From Candidatus Gastranaerophilales bacterium (GTDB taxonomy: Bacteria > Cyanobacteriota > Vampirovibrionia > Gastranaerophilales > Gastranaerophilaceae), in assembly GCA_944325785.1 (NCBI GenBank), contig CALVBN010000002.1, forward strand, positions 155,026 through 219,025: a stretch of 64,000 nt of DNA. The letters run 5' to 3'. Positions 34,601 through 42,220 of this stretch are shown here, in pieces. The notes under the pieces are model-generated. The model was not told the origin of the DNA, did no database searches, and worked only from the letters and a program-made list of their open reading frames with translations. Within the stretch, counting starts at the first letter, position 1. Each line of letters starts with the position of its first letter. Position numbers and translations under genes: made by a program.

Positions 34601-35102
34601 TGAAAGAGAACAGATTTTAGAGCGTATGAAGGGTTATGAAGATTTAAAGAAAGAAACTTTCTTAAAAACATATAACGTAATCAATGAAAACTTTAAAGAT
34701 ATTTTCCACAAGCTTTCAGACGGTGAAGGAACACTGATTCTTGAAAATGAAGAAAAACCTTTTGAGGGCGGACTGGATATAGAGGCTCAGCCGAGAGATA
34801 AAAAGAAACAGCGCCTTGCAGGTATGTCCGGCGGAGAAAAGGCTTTAACGGCGCTTTCTTTTGTTTTTGCTATACAAAAATATATGCCGGCGCCTTTTTA
34901 TGCGTTTGACGAAGTTGATGCAAGTTTAGACGGTATAAATGTTGAAAAACTTGCCCACATAGTTCAGTCGCAGTCCGAAACAACCCAATTTATAGTTGTA
35001 AGCCACAGAAAACCGATGATTGAGTCTGCCAACAGAACAATCGGTGTTACACAAAAGGAAAAAGGTATTTCCAAAGTCACCGGCGTAAAGCTGAGAGATT
35101 AA
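31611..35102 (+). CDS. smc: Chromosome segregation ATPase SMC
   Basis: Full-length SMC, 1163 residues. Walker A is in ISGPNGSGKSNIIDSI near residue 32; two long coiled coils (about 170-500 and 660-1000) flank a hinge around VDTVINANIQGVHAPLMKLGSVDEEYSTAMEIAVGGRMAHIVV. The C-terminal half carries the signature LAGMSGGEKALTALSFVFAIQ, Walker B in APFYAFDEVDASLD, and the D-loop. With ScpA and ScpB it forms the bacterial condensin. GGGG lies just before the ATG at 31611; an in-frame TTG one codon upstream is not needed. First gene of smc-orf6N-scpA-scpB. Confidence 0.97.
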   Translation: MYIKQLEVDNFKSFANKVEIPMLKGFTTISGPNGSGKSNIIDSILFALGLSTSRTLRAEKLFHLISTYNKRNEAYVKVTFGETEEGDFSVARRIRKSSQGFNSIYYLDDKIATLSDIHAKLEKYNITPNSYNVMMQGDVMSITNCTPNERRKIIDEIAGVADFDRRIEQATGELETVEKRVVNSTLILNEVNTRLEQLKEEKEVALKYQKLKDEKTGLESQVNTVKFFDIRRNLEKAHENILEFTKRKKEEEIKSKDLEERLKLIKEKYDEISKTITEKGEGHQLELKQKAEEIKGSISRKNSSIAYADKQIQDNLKTIENTKNGIEVQKDKIKDCELKITLKQDEIKGIEKNIEEQKAVLHKILEDMSGLSETAEKHIERRNNLRKELEDLQDKETKLIQKQAPMEAELSALKKALEEAQAKLQELEEFKANFSETKSSKELLIEQLGKELDDFKIILKNTLNDLDKTKNEITDMDYDLQAARKKIYQLEALKQANEEANLGRAVDTVINANIQGVHAPLMKLGSVDEEYSTAMEIAVGGRMAHIVVDDEHVAATCIELLKSANAGRATFVPLNKIVKCPRSLNLPKEKGVIDFAINLIDFDDEYLNAFYYAVGETLVVEDRSVANKLIGKYRMVTLSGDLFEKSGSITGGAIRKTGLKFSQNSDNELDTFRARLKEMEGKFSALIAKRSNLEAKMEDVRGKYSVSTTEYNKAKLELTNLQASFDNTQKDIEDKQEFIKNSEPQISSIEKNLDKLEEEHISISDKMTDIQTSISEIEKLMNDSDLKDLKEKTAGVEAEIKRYEKNMADANNEIEGLHQRIDFIKTTINTQNDTIERSTASNKELELEKAKFAEEIKGLNEQLEVLEVQIKEITEKLGELLKQRDDINKDLVDIETQRNLKASDIEKIAEQIESFKARRRELEPQLEETKNILTEAGVNVNDLTPVEMSIEEITSRIQRLQRRMDEMGAVNMKALEDFENVSARQQELQGQIETLSREREQILERMKGYEDLKKETFLKTYNVINENFKDIFHKLSDGEGTLILENEEKPFEGGLDIEAQPRDKKKQRLAGMSGGEKALTALSFVFAIQKYMPAPFYAFDEVDASLDGINVEKLAHIVQSQSETTQFIVVSHRKPMIESANRTIGVTQKEKGISKVTGVKLRD

Positions 35103-35124
35103 TTCTATAATATTTAGGATAAAG

Positions 35125-35652
35125 ATGAACGAAATAATAACATTAGACATATTACAGAAAAAAATTTTTACTATACGTAACAAACGGGTTATGATAGACA
35201 GGGATTTGGCAGAGTTATACGGAGTTCCTACAAAAAGATTGAACGAAGCCGTAAAACGTAATAAACGCAGATTTCCTGCGGATTTTATGTTTCAATTAAC
35301 AAACGAAGAACAAGCTGAGGTGGTCGCAATTTGCGACCACCTCAAGAATCTAAAATTTAGCCATCAAAATGCTTATGCTTTTACAGAACACGGTGTTACA
35401 ATGCTTGCGAGTGTTCTTAACAGCGATAGAGCCATAGAAATAAATGTACAAGTTGTACGTGCTTTCATTCAATTAAGACAAATTTCTCTCGAAAACAAAG
35501 ATTTGGCAAGGCGTGTGGCAGAATTAGAACATTACTTTATAGAACACAGCAAGGATTATAAAGAAGATATGCGGGAAATTCATCAAGCAATAGATTTGCT
35601 TATGGATAGGACAAAACCCTCAAAAATGGGTTTCATAAAAACAGAGGATTAA
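35125..35652 (+). CDS. ORF6N-domain protein, phage-type DNA-binding protein
   Basis: 175 residues. The N-terminal ~90 are an ORF6N domain (IFTIRNKRVMIDRDLAELYGVPTKRLNEAVKRNKRRFPADFMFQLT ... AYAFTEHGVTMLASVLNSDRAIEINVQVVRAFIQLR), a module of phage KilA-N-type and mobile-element proteins. A helical tail ends in DREIHQAIDLL-like heptads. It sits between smc and scpA in the same orientation with short gaps (22 and 30 bp), a position normally free of such genes. Its coding sequence contains a 27-nt perfect palindrome (13 + 1 + 13, 35317-35343). Confidence 0.88.
   Translation: MNEIITLDILQKKIFTIRNKRVMIDRDLAELYGVPTKRLNEAVKRNKRRFPADFMFQLTNEEQAEVVAICDHLKNLKFSHQNAYAFTEHGVTMLASVLNSDRAIEINVQVVRAFIQLRQISLENKDLARRVAELEHYFIEHSKDYKEDMREIHQAIDLLMDRTKPSKMGFIKTED
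35317..35343. repeat. 27-nt palindrome inside the ORF6N gene
   Basis: GAGGTGGTCGCAA, one T, and TTGCGACCACCTC form a perfect 13-bp inverted repeat within codons for VVAICDHL. Such symmetry is unlikely from coding constraint alone; in RNA it makes a very stable hairpin. Confidence 0.85.
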
Positions 35653-35682
35653 ATAAAGCAGTTTATAAATTAGAATTAAAAT

Positions 35683-36585
35683 ATGGCAGTAAATAATATA
35701 GATAGTTTAAATAAGAATATGTTGCACCATGAGCTTACTGAACACGACGAAAAAATCGTGCAGGAAGCCGAAGTTGACGGTATAGAAATTCTGGTTAATA
35801 TGGCAAAGCACGGCAAAATTGATCCGTGGAATGTTGATATTGTGGAAGTCACTGATAAGTATTTGATGCATCTATTTCAGTCAAAAGCCCAGAATTTAAG
35901 GCTTACCGGAAGAACGTTATTATTTGCTGCAATACTTTTGAAGCTTAAATCCAATGTTTTAGAAGGTTTGGATGTTTTGGATTTTGAGCCTCAGCATGAA
36001 GAAGATTTTAATTATGATGACGATGCTCCGCTTGATTATCAAGAAGAGTATATTCCGACGAATAATGTAATATCAATTGACGAAGTTTTGCAGAGAAGAA
36101 CAAGCGTAAGGCTGAATCATAATCGTGTAGTAACCTTGAGGGACTTAATCCGCCAGTTAGAATTTTATGAAATGCTTGATAAAAAGCAATCATTAAAAAA
36201 CGCACACGAAAGAGCTAAAAGAAGAGTCCAGAATTATGCAAGACTCTCGCCGGATGATATTATTAATCTTGCACACGATGAGTATATTGAGGACGGCGTT
36301 CAGAGATTGAAGGCAAATCTTTGCGAAATTTTAAGCAGACAGGATAAGATAGAGCTTAATGAATTAACACTGCTTGGTATGGATAAAATCAGCGCATATA
36401 TATCGCTTTTATTTTTAACAGCAGAAAGTGATTATGATTTAGAGCAGGATGAGTTTTATTCGGATTTGTATGTTGTAAAAAGAGAACCGGCGCATCCGGC
36501 AGATGACGAAACTGTGCAGGAACTTGATGACAGGCTTAAGAATGCCCAAAGTATTATAGCAGATAGAAGCGGGGTAAGTGCATAG
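35683..36585 (+). CDS. scpA: Segregation and condensation protein ScpA
   Basis: Kleisin subunit that bridges the SMC heads. The N-terminal helix region reads EVDGIEILVNMAKHGKIDPWNVDIVEVTDKYLMHLFQ, followed by GRTLLFAAILLKLKSNVL, a diagnostic block. The C-terminal winged-helix part includes DKIELNELTLLGMDKISAYISLLFLTAESDYDLEQDEFYSDLYV. 300 residues with an acidic central linker. Its stop is followed at once by the scpB ATG. Confidence 0.94.
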   Translation: MAVNNIDSLNKNMLHHELTEHDEKIVQEAEVDGIEILVNMAKHGKIDPWNVDIVEVTDKYLMHLFQSKAQNLRLTGRTLLFAAILLKLKSNVLEGLDVLDFEPQHEEDFNYDDDAPLDYQEEYIPTNNVISIDEVLQRRTSVRLNHNRVVTLRDLIRQLEFYEMLDKKQSLKNAHERAKRRVQNYARLSPDDIINLAHDEYIEDGVQRLKANLCEILSRQDKIELNELTLLGMDKISAYISLLFLTAESDYDLEQDEFYSDLYVVKREPAHPADDETVQELDDRLKNAQSIIADRSGVSA

Positions 36586-37098
36586 ATGGAACAGTTGAAA
36601 TCACGAATTGAAGCTGTTTTGTTTGTAACAGCAAAGGTGCTCCAGATAAAAGATATTGCGGAAATCCTTGAAGAGGAACCGGAAAAAGTTGAAGAAGCGC
36701 TTCTTGAACTAATAATGGATTATGCTTCACGTGACGGAGCGTTGGAGATTGATGATGAAAACGGATATATTCTGCAGGTCAGGCAGGAGCATCTGGATAT
36801 TGTGGAAAAGCTCTGTCCTGTAGAATTAAAACCGCCGGTACTCAAGACTTTGACGGTAATAGCCTTAAAAGAGCCGATAAGACAATCGCTTTTGAAAGAG
36901 CTTAGGGGTTCAAATGCGTATGAACATGTGCAGGAACTTCTTGAAAAAGGTTTAATTTCACGCCACAAAGACAAAAACGGGCGTTCATATAATATAAAGA
37001 CAACTCCTAAGTTTGCGGAATATTTCAAACTAAAGGGCGATGTAAGGTCTTTAGTAAAGACTTTGAATATAGATAATGGCGTTAAAGATGACGAGTAA
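36586..37098 (+). CDS. scpB: Segregation and condensation protein ScpB
   Basis: Winged-helix partner of ScpA. LKSRIEAVLFVTAKVLQIKDIAEIL, ALLELIMDYASRDGALEI, LKTLTVIALKEPIRQSLLKELRGSNAYEHVQELLEKGLISRHKDKNGRSYNIKTTPKFAEYF are typical. 170 residues. Last gene of the operon, ending in a terminator. Confidence 0.93.
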   Translation: MEQLKSRIEAVLFVTAKVLQIKDIAEILEEEPEKVEEALLELIMDYASRDGALEIDDENGYILQVRQEHLDIVEKLCPVELKPPVLKTLTVIALKEPIRQSLLKELRGSNAYEHVQELLEKGLISRHKDKNGRSYNIKTTPKFAEYFKLKGDVRSLVKTLNIDNGVKDDE

Positions 37099-37100
37099 TA

Positions 37101-37131
37101 AAAAAAGCTGTTCAGTTTGAACAGCTTTTTT
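37101..37131 (+). terminator. Terminator of the smc-scpB operon
   Basis: AAAAAAGCTGTTCA pairs with TGAACAGCTTTTTT around a three-base loop, right after the scpB stop. Confidence 0.9.
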
Positions 37132-37245
37132 AAATTTATTCGCCGTCGCGCTGTTCAGTGAACCCAAAGAATTATATTTTTTAAGAATTCTTTACAAAAT
37201 TTAACATTAAATGCTAAAATAAAAAAAGAATTAAGTTGGGTATAA

Positions 37246-38715
37246 ATGAAAAATTTCCGTATATTTTTTTATTCATTTTTAATCATATTACTTTTGAGCG
37301 CATTCTATTTTAGGTTTAATGCAGGAATAATTTATGCAAAAGCCGGAGATTTTTATTATAAGAAAAATAATATTCAGCAAGCTTTAAATTATTACGAAAA
37401 AGCTTTTTATAAAGGTTATAATGACAGTTCAAAACGCGAAATCTATGTAAACTTGATAATTAATTCGCCGTTATCCTTGGAGTCGCAGGAAAAGCTGGTT
37501 AAAATCGCCGAAGATGAAGTCAATGACAGCGCTTCGCAGAAAGCCAAATATTTTTTGTATGACCTAAAACGTGAAATCCATCGAAAATATCCGCTTAATT
37601 ATATAAAACAAGCACCCTTTAATCAGAAAATAGTCCGATGGAATAGACTCCCTATTACATACAGCTATTCTAATAAACAGGCTGCACCGCCGGAATTCGT
37701 AAAAGAAATCGATAACGCATTTACTGAATGGGAAAAAGCAAGTTCGCACGCAGTTCTGTTTTCCTGTATAGAAAATTCTGATAATGCGGATATTTTAATA
37801 GACTTTGTACAAAATAAAGCTGAAGATATAGAATACGGGAAAAAATACATTGTAGCATATACTACCCCGATTTTAAATCTAAACACACTGGAGCATATGA
37901 ATATAAAATTTTATCTCCAAAATCCGGATGGGACAGCTTTTAGCCCGATACAAATTTATAATACAGCCCTCCATGAAATATTTCACGCGCTGGGTTTTAT
38001 GGGACACAGCTTTGACAGTAACAACATAATGTACCTTGCAAAAGATAACAATGTTTTAATCAATAATCTAAGGGCTGAACTTACTGAAGCAGATGTTACA
38101 ACACTCAAGCTTCTTTATAAAATTAAACCGGATATCACAAATACTGATGAATTAAAAAGCGAATATATCCCTTACCTTGTTCTCGGCGATGACAACGAAG
38201 TAAATTCTTCAAAAGCCAGAGAAGCAAAAAATTATATAAGACAGGCCCCTACACTGCCAATCGGATACATAGACCTTGCAGAAAGTTATGCTTCGCAGAA
38301 AAAATATCCGGAAGCAATCAGAAGTCTGGAAAAAGCACTGGCTCTTGCTGATACTGATGACATAAAATACATTGTCTATTATAACCTTGCGGTATCATAC
38401 TTTTATATTAACCATATAGAAATGGCCTTGGATTATACAAACAAAGCTATGGAATTTCAAAATACCGAAGAACTGCATTTCCTTCTTGCAGAAATTTACA
38501 CCAAGCAGGGTGATGAAAATCAAGTTATAAAAGAGTATCAATATTTGATATCAAAAGTTCCTAATAATATTGATTATGTTGTAAATCTTGCGAATATTTA
38601 TCTAAAAAAACATAAATATCTTGAAGCACGCAGGGTTTTAAAAAACTATATAAAGAAAAATCCTAAAGAGCGCAACAACAAACGCATAGCAGGGTACGGC
38701 ATCTTGTTATTTTAG
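37246..38715 (+). CDS. Matrixin-type zinc metalloprotease fused to TPR repeats
   Basis: 489 residues. An N-terminal membrane anchor or uncleaved signal (IFFYSFLIILLLSAFYF) is followed by one TPR (IIYAKAGDFYYKKNNIQQALNYYEKAF). The protease domain, about 125-300, has the zinc site HEIFHALGFMGH (His243, Glu244, His247, His254) and the Met-turn NNIMY (Met262), the metzincin pattern used by matrixin-like proteins of Cyanobacteria. At least three TPRs fill residues 330-480. It is probably exported and membrane-bound, working in the periplasm or at the surface on proteins brought by the TPRs. A TTTACA/18/TAAAAT promoter precedes it. Confidence 0.85.
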   Translation: MKNFRIFFYSFLIILLLSAFYFRFNAGIIYAKAGDFYYKKNNIQQALNYYEKAFYKGYNDSSKREIYVNLIINSPLSLESQEKLVKIAEDEVNDSASQKAKYFLYDLKREIHRKYPLNYIKQAPFNQKIVRWNRLPITYSYSNKQAAPPEFVKEIDNAFTEWEKASSHAVLFSCIENSDNADILIDFVQNKAEDIEYGKKYIVAYTTPILNLNTLEHMNIKFYLQNPDGTAFSPIQIYNTALHEIFHALGFMGHSFDSNNIMYLAKDNNVLINNLRAELTEADVTTLKLLYKIKPDITNTDELKSEYIPYLVLGDDNEVNSSKAREAKNYIRQAPTLPIGYIDLAESYASQKKYPEAIRSLEKALALADTDDIKYIVYYNLAVSYFYINHIEMALDYTNKAMEFQNTEELHFLLAEIYTKQGDENQVIKEYQYLISKVPNNIDYVVNLANIYLKKHKYLEARRVLKNYIKKNPKERNNKRIAGYGILLF

Positions 38716-38732
38716 TATTTTTGTGCTATTTT
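38704..38732 (+). promoter_or_regulatory. Promoter of the small protein at 38739, predicted leaderless
   Basis: TTGTTA (38704-38709), a 17-bp spacer ending in TGC, and TATTTT (38727-38732); six bases then separate it from the ATG. It overlaps the end of the protease gene. Confidence 0.55.
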
Positions 38733-38738
38733 AGAGAT

Positions 38739-38954
38739 ATGAATGTGGCTCCGGTTAAATCCAACTCATATATTACGCCAAAAACTACAGGCTACGCAGC
38801 AACTGCCGGCTTAGCGCTTTCTGTGTGGAGCGGGGTAAGCAAAAATAAAGCTTTTCGCAAAAAACATAAGCCAATTGCATATATTACTGCACTTCTTACA
38901 GCATTTCATATCGGTTTAGTTGAATACAAGCATTATAAATACAAAAAAATGTAA
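38739..38954 (+). CDS. Small two-helix membrane protein, unknown
   Basis: 71 residues from ATG at 38739 (an in-frame GTG lies further up inside the promoter). Two hydrophobic segments (TTGYAATAGLALSVWSGV and IAYITALLTAFHIGLVEY) separated by KNKAFRKKHK make a hairpin membrane protein with a basic loop and tail. It looks like a lineage-specific small protein. No family recognised. Confidence 0.6.
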   Translation: MNVAPVKSNSYITPKTTGYAATAGLALSVWSGVSKNKAFRKKHKPIAYITALLTAFHIGLVEYKHYKYKKM

Positions 38955-39028
38955 CAAAATACACTTATTATTCAAAAGCATTGTTACATTTTTTTATTCT
39001 TTATAATACAATTAAACTGAGGTGAAAA

Positions 39029-39709
39029 ATGTTTAACGAAATTAAAACACATGAAATTACAGTTGACATTGTTATTCTGACCATGAAAGATGATGCCCTG
39101 CAGGTGCTTCTTGTTAAACGTAATAATGAACCCTTTAAAGATAAATGGGCAATTCCCGGCGGATATGTAAGAATGTCAGAAAATCTTGATGAAGCTGCTA
39201 TGCGTGTTCTTAAAGAGAAAACAAATGTCGATAACATTTATCTTGAGCAGCTTTATACATTCGGTGATCCATTAAGACACCCTGTTTCAAGAGTTATAAC
39301 CTGTGCTTATTTTGCACTTATAAGAGCAGAAGATTTTAATGTTGTTACAACTCCGGATTTGGCTTGGCATAAGGTTTTTGATTTACCGCCTCTGGCATTT
39401 GACCACAAAGAAATTATTGAATATTCTCTGAAACGCACAAGAGAACGCCTCGAAATGTGTCCTGTTGCGTATCAGTTGTTAAATGAAAAATTTACGCTTA
39501 CAGAAATGCAGAAAGCTTATGAAATGATTATGCAAAAGAAACTAGATAAGCGTAATTTTAGAAAAAAAGTTATTACAACAGAAGGCTTAAGAGAACTTAA
39601 CGAGTTTTCTAAATCATCTTCAAAACGTCCGGCTAGATTATATACATTTGATAATATCAAATTAAATTCTAAAAGGGCGCATTTTATTAAAAAGGAGACT
39701 AAATGCTAA
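39029..39709 (+). CDS. NrtR-like transcription regulator with degenerate Nudix domain
   Basis: 226 residues. The N-terminal part is a Nudix fold (ITVDIVILTMKDDALQVLLVKRNNEPFKDKWAIPGGYVR), but in the Nudix box two of the conserved glutamates and the final Gly are changed (G45-x5-E51-x7-R59, then V60, E63, K64, N66), so hydrolysis is unlikely. The C-terminal part has the winged-helix block FTLTEMQKAYEMIMQKKLDKRNFRKKV, which is typical of NrtR-type regulators that sense NAD-related or sugar-nucleotide ligands. It overlaps secG by 7 bp. The target is not visible; nadK lies 15 kb away. Confidence 0.8.
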   Translation: MFNEIKTHEITVDIVILTMKDDALQVLLVKRNNEPFKDKWAIPGGYVRMSENLDEAAMRVLKEKTNVDNIYLEQLYTFGDPLRHPVSRVITCAYFALIRAEDFNVVTTPDLAWHKVFDLPPLAFDHKEIIEYSLKRTRERLEMCPVAYQLLNEKFTLTEMQKAYEMIMQKKLDKRNFRKKVITTEGLRELNEFSKSSSKRPARLYTFDNIKLNSKRAHFIKKETKC

Positions 39710-39927
39710 CATTTATTTGGACTATACAAGTTTTATCGTCTTTATTATTAATTGTTTTAATCCTTATGCACTCGCCTAAAGGCGACGGCATCGCAGGAAT
39801 AGGCAATGCTGCTCAAATGTTTTCTTCACAAAAAAGTGCGGAAAAAGGTTTGAACAAATTAACAGGTATCGTAGCGCTTGTTTTTATTATATGTGTATTC
39901 CTTCTCGGATTTGGCATTGTAAAATAG
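39703..39927 (+). CDS. secG: Protein translocase subunit SecG
   Basis: 74 residues, two transmembrane helices (LTFIWTIQVLSSLLLIVLILMH and LTGIVALVFIICVFLLGFGIV) joined by the conserved loop SPKGDGIAGIGNAAQMFSSQKSAEKGLNK. It associates with SecYE. Coupled to the regulator upstream by overlap and to the tcdA-like gene downstream, whose ATG follows the stop directly. Confidence 0.92.
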   Translation: MLTFIWTIQVLSSLLLIVLILMHSPKGDGIAGIGNAAQMFSSQKSAEKGLNKLTGIVALVFIICVFLLGFGIVK

Positions 39928-40662
39928 ATGAACGAAACTTTTTCAAGAAATATTTTGTACTGGGGAGATGAGGCTCAAAAAAAGATATCATCTTCCCATT
40001 GTGCTGTATTTGGTTTAGGCGGAGTTGGGGGATACTGCGCGGAAGCTCTTGCAAGAAGCGGTATTGGCGAATTAACGCTGGTTGACTTTGACAGAGTTTC
40101 AAAAACAAACATAAACCGCCAGATTGTTGCGCTTAATTCCAGTATCGGAATGTACAAAACAGATTTATTTAAAACACGGCTTAAGGATATCAATCCGGAT
40201 ATAAAGCTTAATATTATCAATGATTTTTATACGGAAATTTTTGATTTTACAGATATCGATTATGTTTGTGATGCAATTGATACAATGAGATCGAAAATAA
40301 ATCTTCTTGCTGCCTGTTATGAAAAAAATATTCCGGTAATTTCATCAATGGGTGCGGGGAATCGAATTGATCCGACAAAATTGTATATTTCAGACATATC
40401 AGAAATTCATAATAAAAAAGCGCCGTTTGTTTCCAATATTCTTTATCAGCTGAAAAAACACGGTATTACAAGCGGTATAAAAGTTGTTGCAAGCGATGAA
40501 AAACCTTTTGTACAGGAGAAAATTTCAGAACTAGAAACGATAAGTACTCTTGCCGGCGAGCAGATAGAGTTTAATAAAATAATACCTGCATCAACTCCGT
40601 TTGTTGCTTCTTGTGCGGGAATTTTTATGGCATCTGAAGCAATAAGAGAGCTAATAAACTAA
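39928..40662 (+). CDS. tcdA: tRNA threonylcarbamoyladenosine dehydratase (TcdA/CsdL-type E1-like enzyme)
   Basis: E1-like adenylating enzyme: FSRNILYWGDEAQKKISSSHCAVFGLGGVGGYCAEALARSGIG (GLGGVGG at 29-35), VDFDRVSKTNINRQI and the YVCDAIDTMRSKINLLAACYEKNIPVISSMGAGNRIDP block are typical of TcdA. It cyclises t6A37 of tRNA to ct6A. 244 residues. The gene directly follows secG. Other HesA/MoeB-type family members are possible, but this length and the MGAGNRIDP motif favour TcdA. Confidence 0.88.
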   Translation: MNETFSRNILYWGDEAQKKISSSHCAVFGLGGVGGYCAEALARSGIGELTLVDFDRVSKTNINRQIVALNSSIGMYKTDLFKTRLKDINPDIKLNIINDFYTEIFDFTDIDYVCDAIDTMRSKINLLAACYEKNIPVISSMGAGNRIDPTKLYISDISEIHNKKAPFVSNILYQLKKHGITSGIKVVASDEKPFVQEKISELETISTLAGEQIEFNKIIPASTPFVASCAGIFMASEAIRELIN

Positions 40663-42089
40663 ACCTCTCTTGATTTTGACATTATAAGCCGGCTCAGCTT
40701 AAGATTATATTCATCCAGTTCATCTTCGTCCATTGAATTTATTTTTGTTATAATCTCATTTACTTCTTTACTGCTGATATTTAATAAGTCTGAAATGTCA
40801 TATACCGCCTTCCACCTGTCATTAGCAGTAGAATAATCAAGCTTTTGAGTCTTAAAGTAATCCAAAAGTTTTTCTATATTTTCCATTGACAGACCGTACC
40901 GGTTTTCAAGCTGGCATATAACGGCGCTTTGCTTTGTGTATCTATCTTTTGCTTCATATTCTTTTGCTCTGTTTTTTTCATGGATTGCGTCCAAATTTTT
41001 CAATGCAAGATTAAAATCAATTAGCAGGTCTGTTTTAAGGCTGCGAAGATTTAAAGAATTTAAAATGGTGTCTGTTTCTTTGAATTGATTCATTTTATTG
41101 CCCTTGTTGAACAAATCCCAAATGCTGCTATAGTTATTTTTATAAGCATCATTTTTCATTGCCAGATAGAGGGATTCTTGAGTTTTCCAATCTATATTAT
41201 AGCTATTCATAATTTCTAAGAAAACAGATTTATCTCTTTGAGAGATTTCCTCGTTTCTGTCGAGCGGATTAAGCTTTGGAATATACTTATCAGCAGACAT
41301 AATACGTTCTATAATTTCTGATGAAATTAACAAATTATCATATTCATTGAGTTTAAATTCCTTAGTAATTTGGTCAGTGAGATTTGCAATAATCTCTGCA
41401 TCATCAATACTGCCGAACTGCTTTAGAGAAACAGCCTTATATTTATCAAGAAAAGAATCTATGATTTCTCTTAATTTATTTTTTTCAATGTTATTAAGCT
41501 CAAACGTATTGCTTAATGTATTTATTAATCTTTCATCATTATTTCTTTCGCGTTGTATATAAGATTTTACACCTTCTTTCAGCCTGGCTTCCTCTTCTTC
41601 CTTGCGTTTTACAGTTTCATGATAATCAATATATTCCGGAAAATAATCTTCTCCGGCTTCGCATCTTTCAATTACCATATCAGTTATAAAAGAAAGCCTG
41701 TCATCGGCGTCATCCCCGTCCATATCCATAGCGGTTCTGAGTTTGTCAGCCAGATTAACCTGCTCTGCAATATAATTCTGACCGGCAAAATCATCCATTG
41801 ATTTAAAATCATTGTCGCTTAAGAATTCAGATAGGGTCTGCTTGGCTTTGTCCAAATAATCCGCTGACAGTCCAAATGAAGCAGTTAAAGAACTTAAAAA
41901 TAACAGGTCTTTTTTATTAAGATTAAGCTTCCTGCCCTTGAAATTTATCTGGCTCTTACCCAGTGCGGCAGTTTGTTTCAAATCATTCTCAAGTTTTTGC
42001 GGATTTGTATTATTATCCGGCTCTGGTTTTCGTTCAATAATGCCATATGCTTTAAAATTTATACTGTTCAATGCATTGACTTTATTCAT
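40659..42089 (-). CDS. Orphan all-helical protein with internal repeats and the N-terminal MNxVNALNSINFK motif
   Basis: 476 residues from the ATG at 42089, chosen for its AAGGAG site. Function unknown. The N-terminus (MNKVNALNSINFKAYGI) belongs to the window's recurring short motif. The body is charged, helical and lacks membrane segments. It seems to consist of about four divergent ~90-residue repeats, each with a pattern like [LF]..[DS].......L...[FI].........S......A.I...L......[EI], followed by an acidic stretch. It overlaps tcdA by four bases at its end, in convergent orientation. Confidence 0.65.
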   Translation of the reverse strand: MNKVNALNSINFKAYGIIERKPEPDNNTNPQKLENDLKQTAALGKSQINFKGRKLNLNKKDLLFLSSLTASFGLSADYLDKAKQTLSEFLSDNDFKSMDDFAGQNYIAEQVNLADKLRTAMDMDGDDADDRLSFITDMVIERCEAGEDYFPEYIDYHETVKRKEEEEARLKEGVKSYIQRERNNDERLINTLSNTFELNNIEKNKLREIIDSFLDKYKAVSLKQFGSIDDAEIIANLTDQITKEFKLNEYDNLLISSEIIERIMSADKYIPKLNPLDRNEEISQRDKSVFLEIMNSYNIDWKTQESLYLAMKNDAYKNNYSSIWDLFNKGNKMNQFKETDTILNSLNLRSLKTDLLIDFNLALKNLDAIHEKNRAKEYEAKDRYTKQSAVICQLENRYGLSMENIEKLLDYFKTQKLDYSTANDRWKAVYDISDLLNISSKEVNEIITKINSMDEDELDEYNLKLSRLIMSKSREV

Positions 42090-42220
42090 ACAATATTTCT
42101 CCTTACACACTTTATTAATAATATAAAGTCTGCCGGCTCGAAAAAATTGTCTTATTTTTTAAATAATGTTAAGATAAATATAATAAACTGCTGGACAAGG
42201 GATAAAACGGAGTACGAGAA

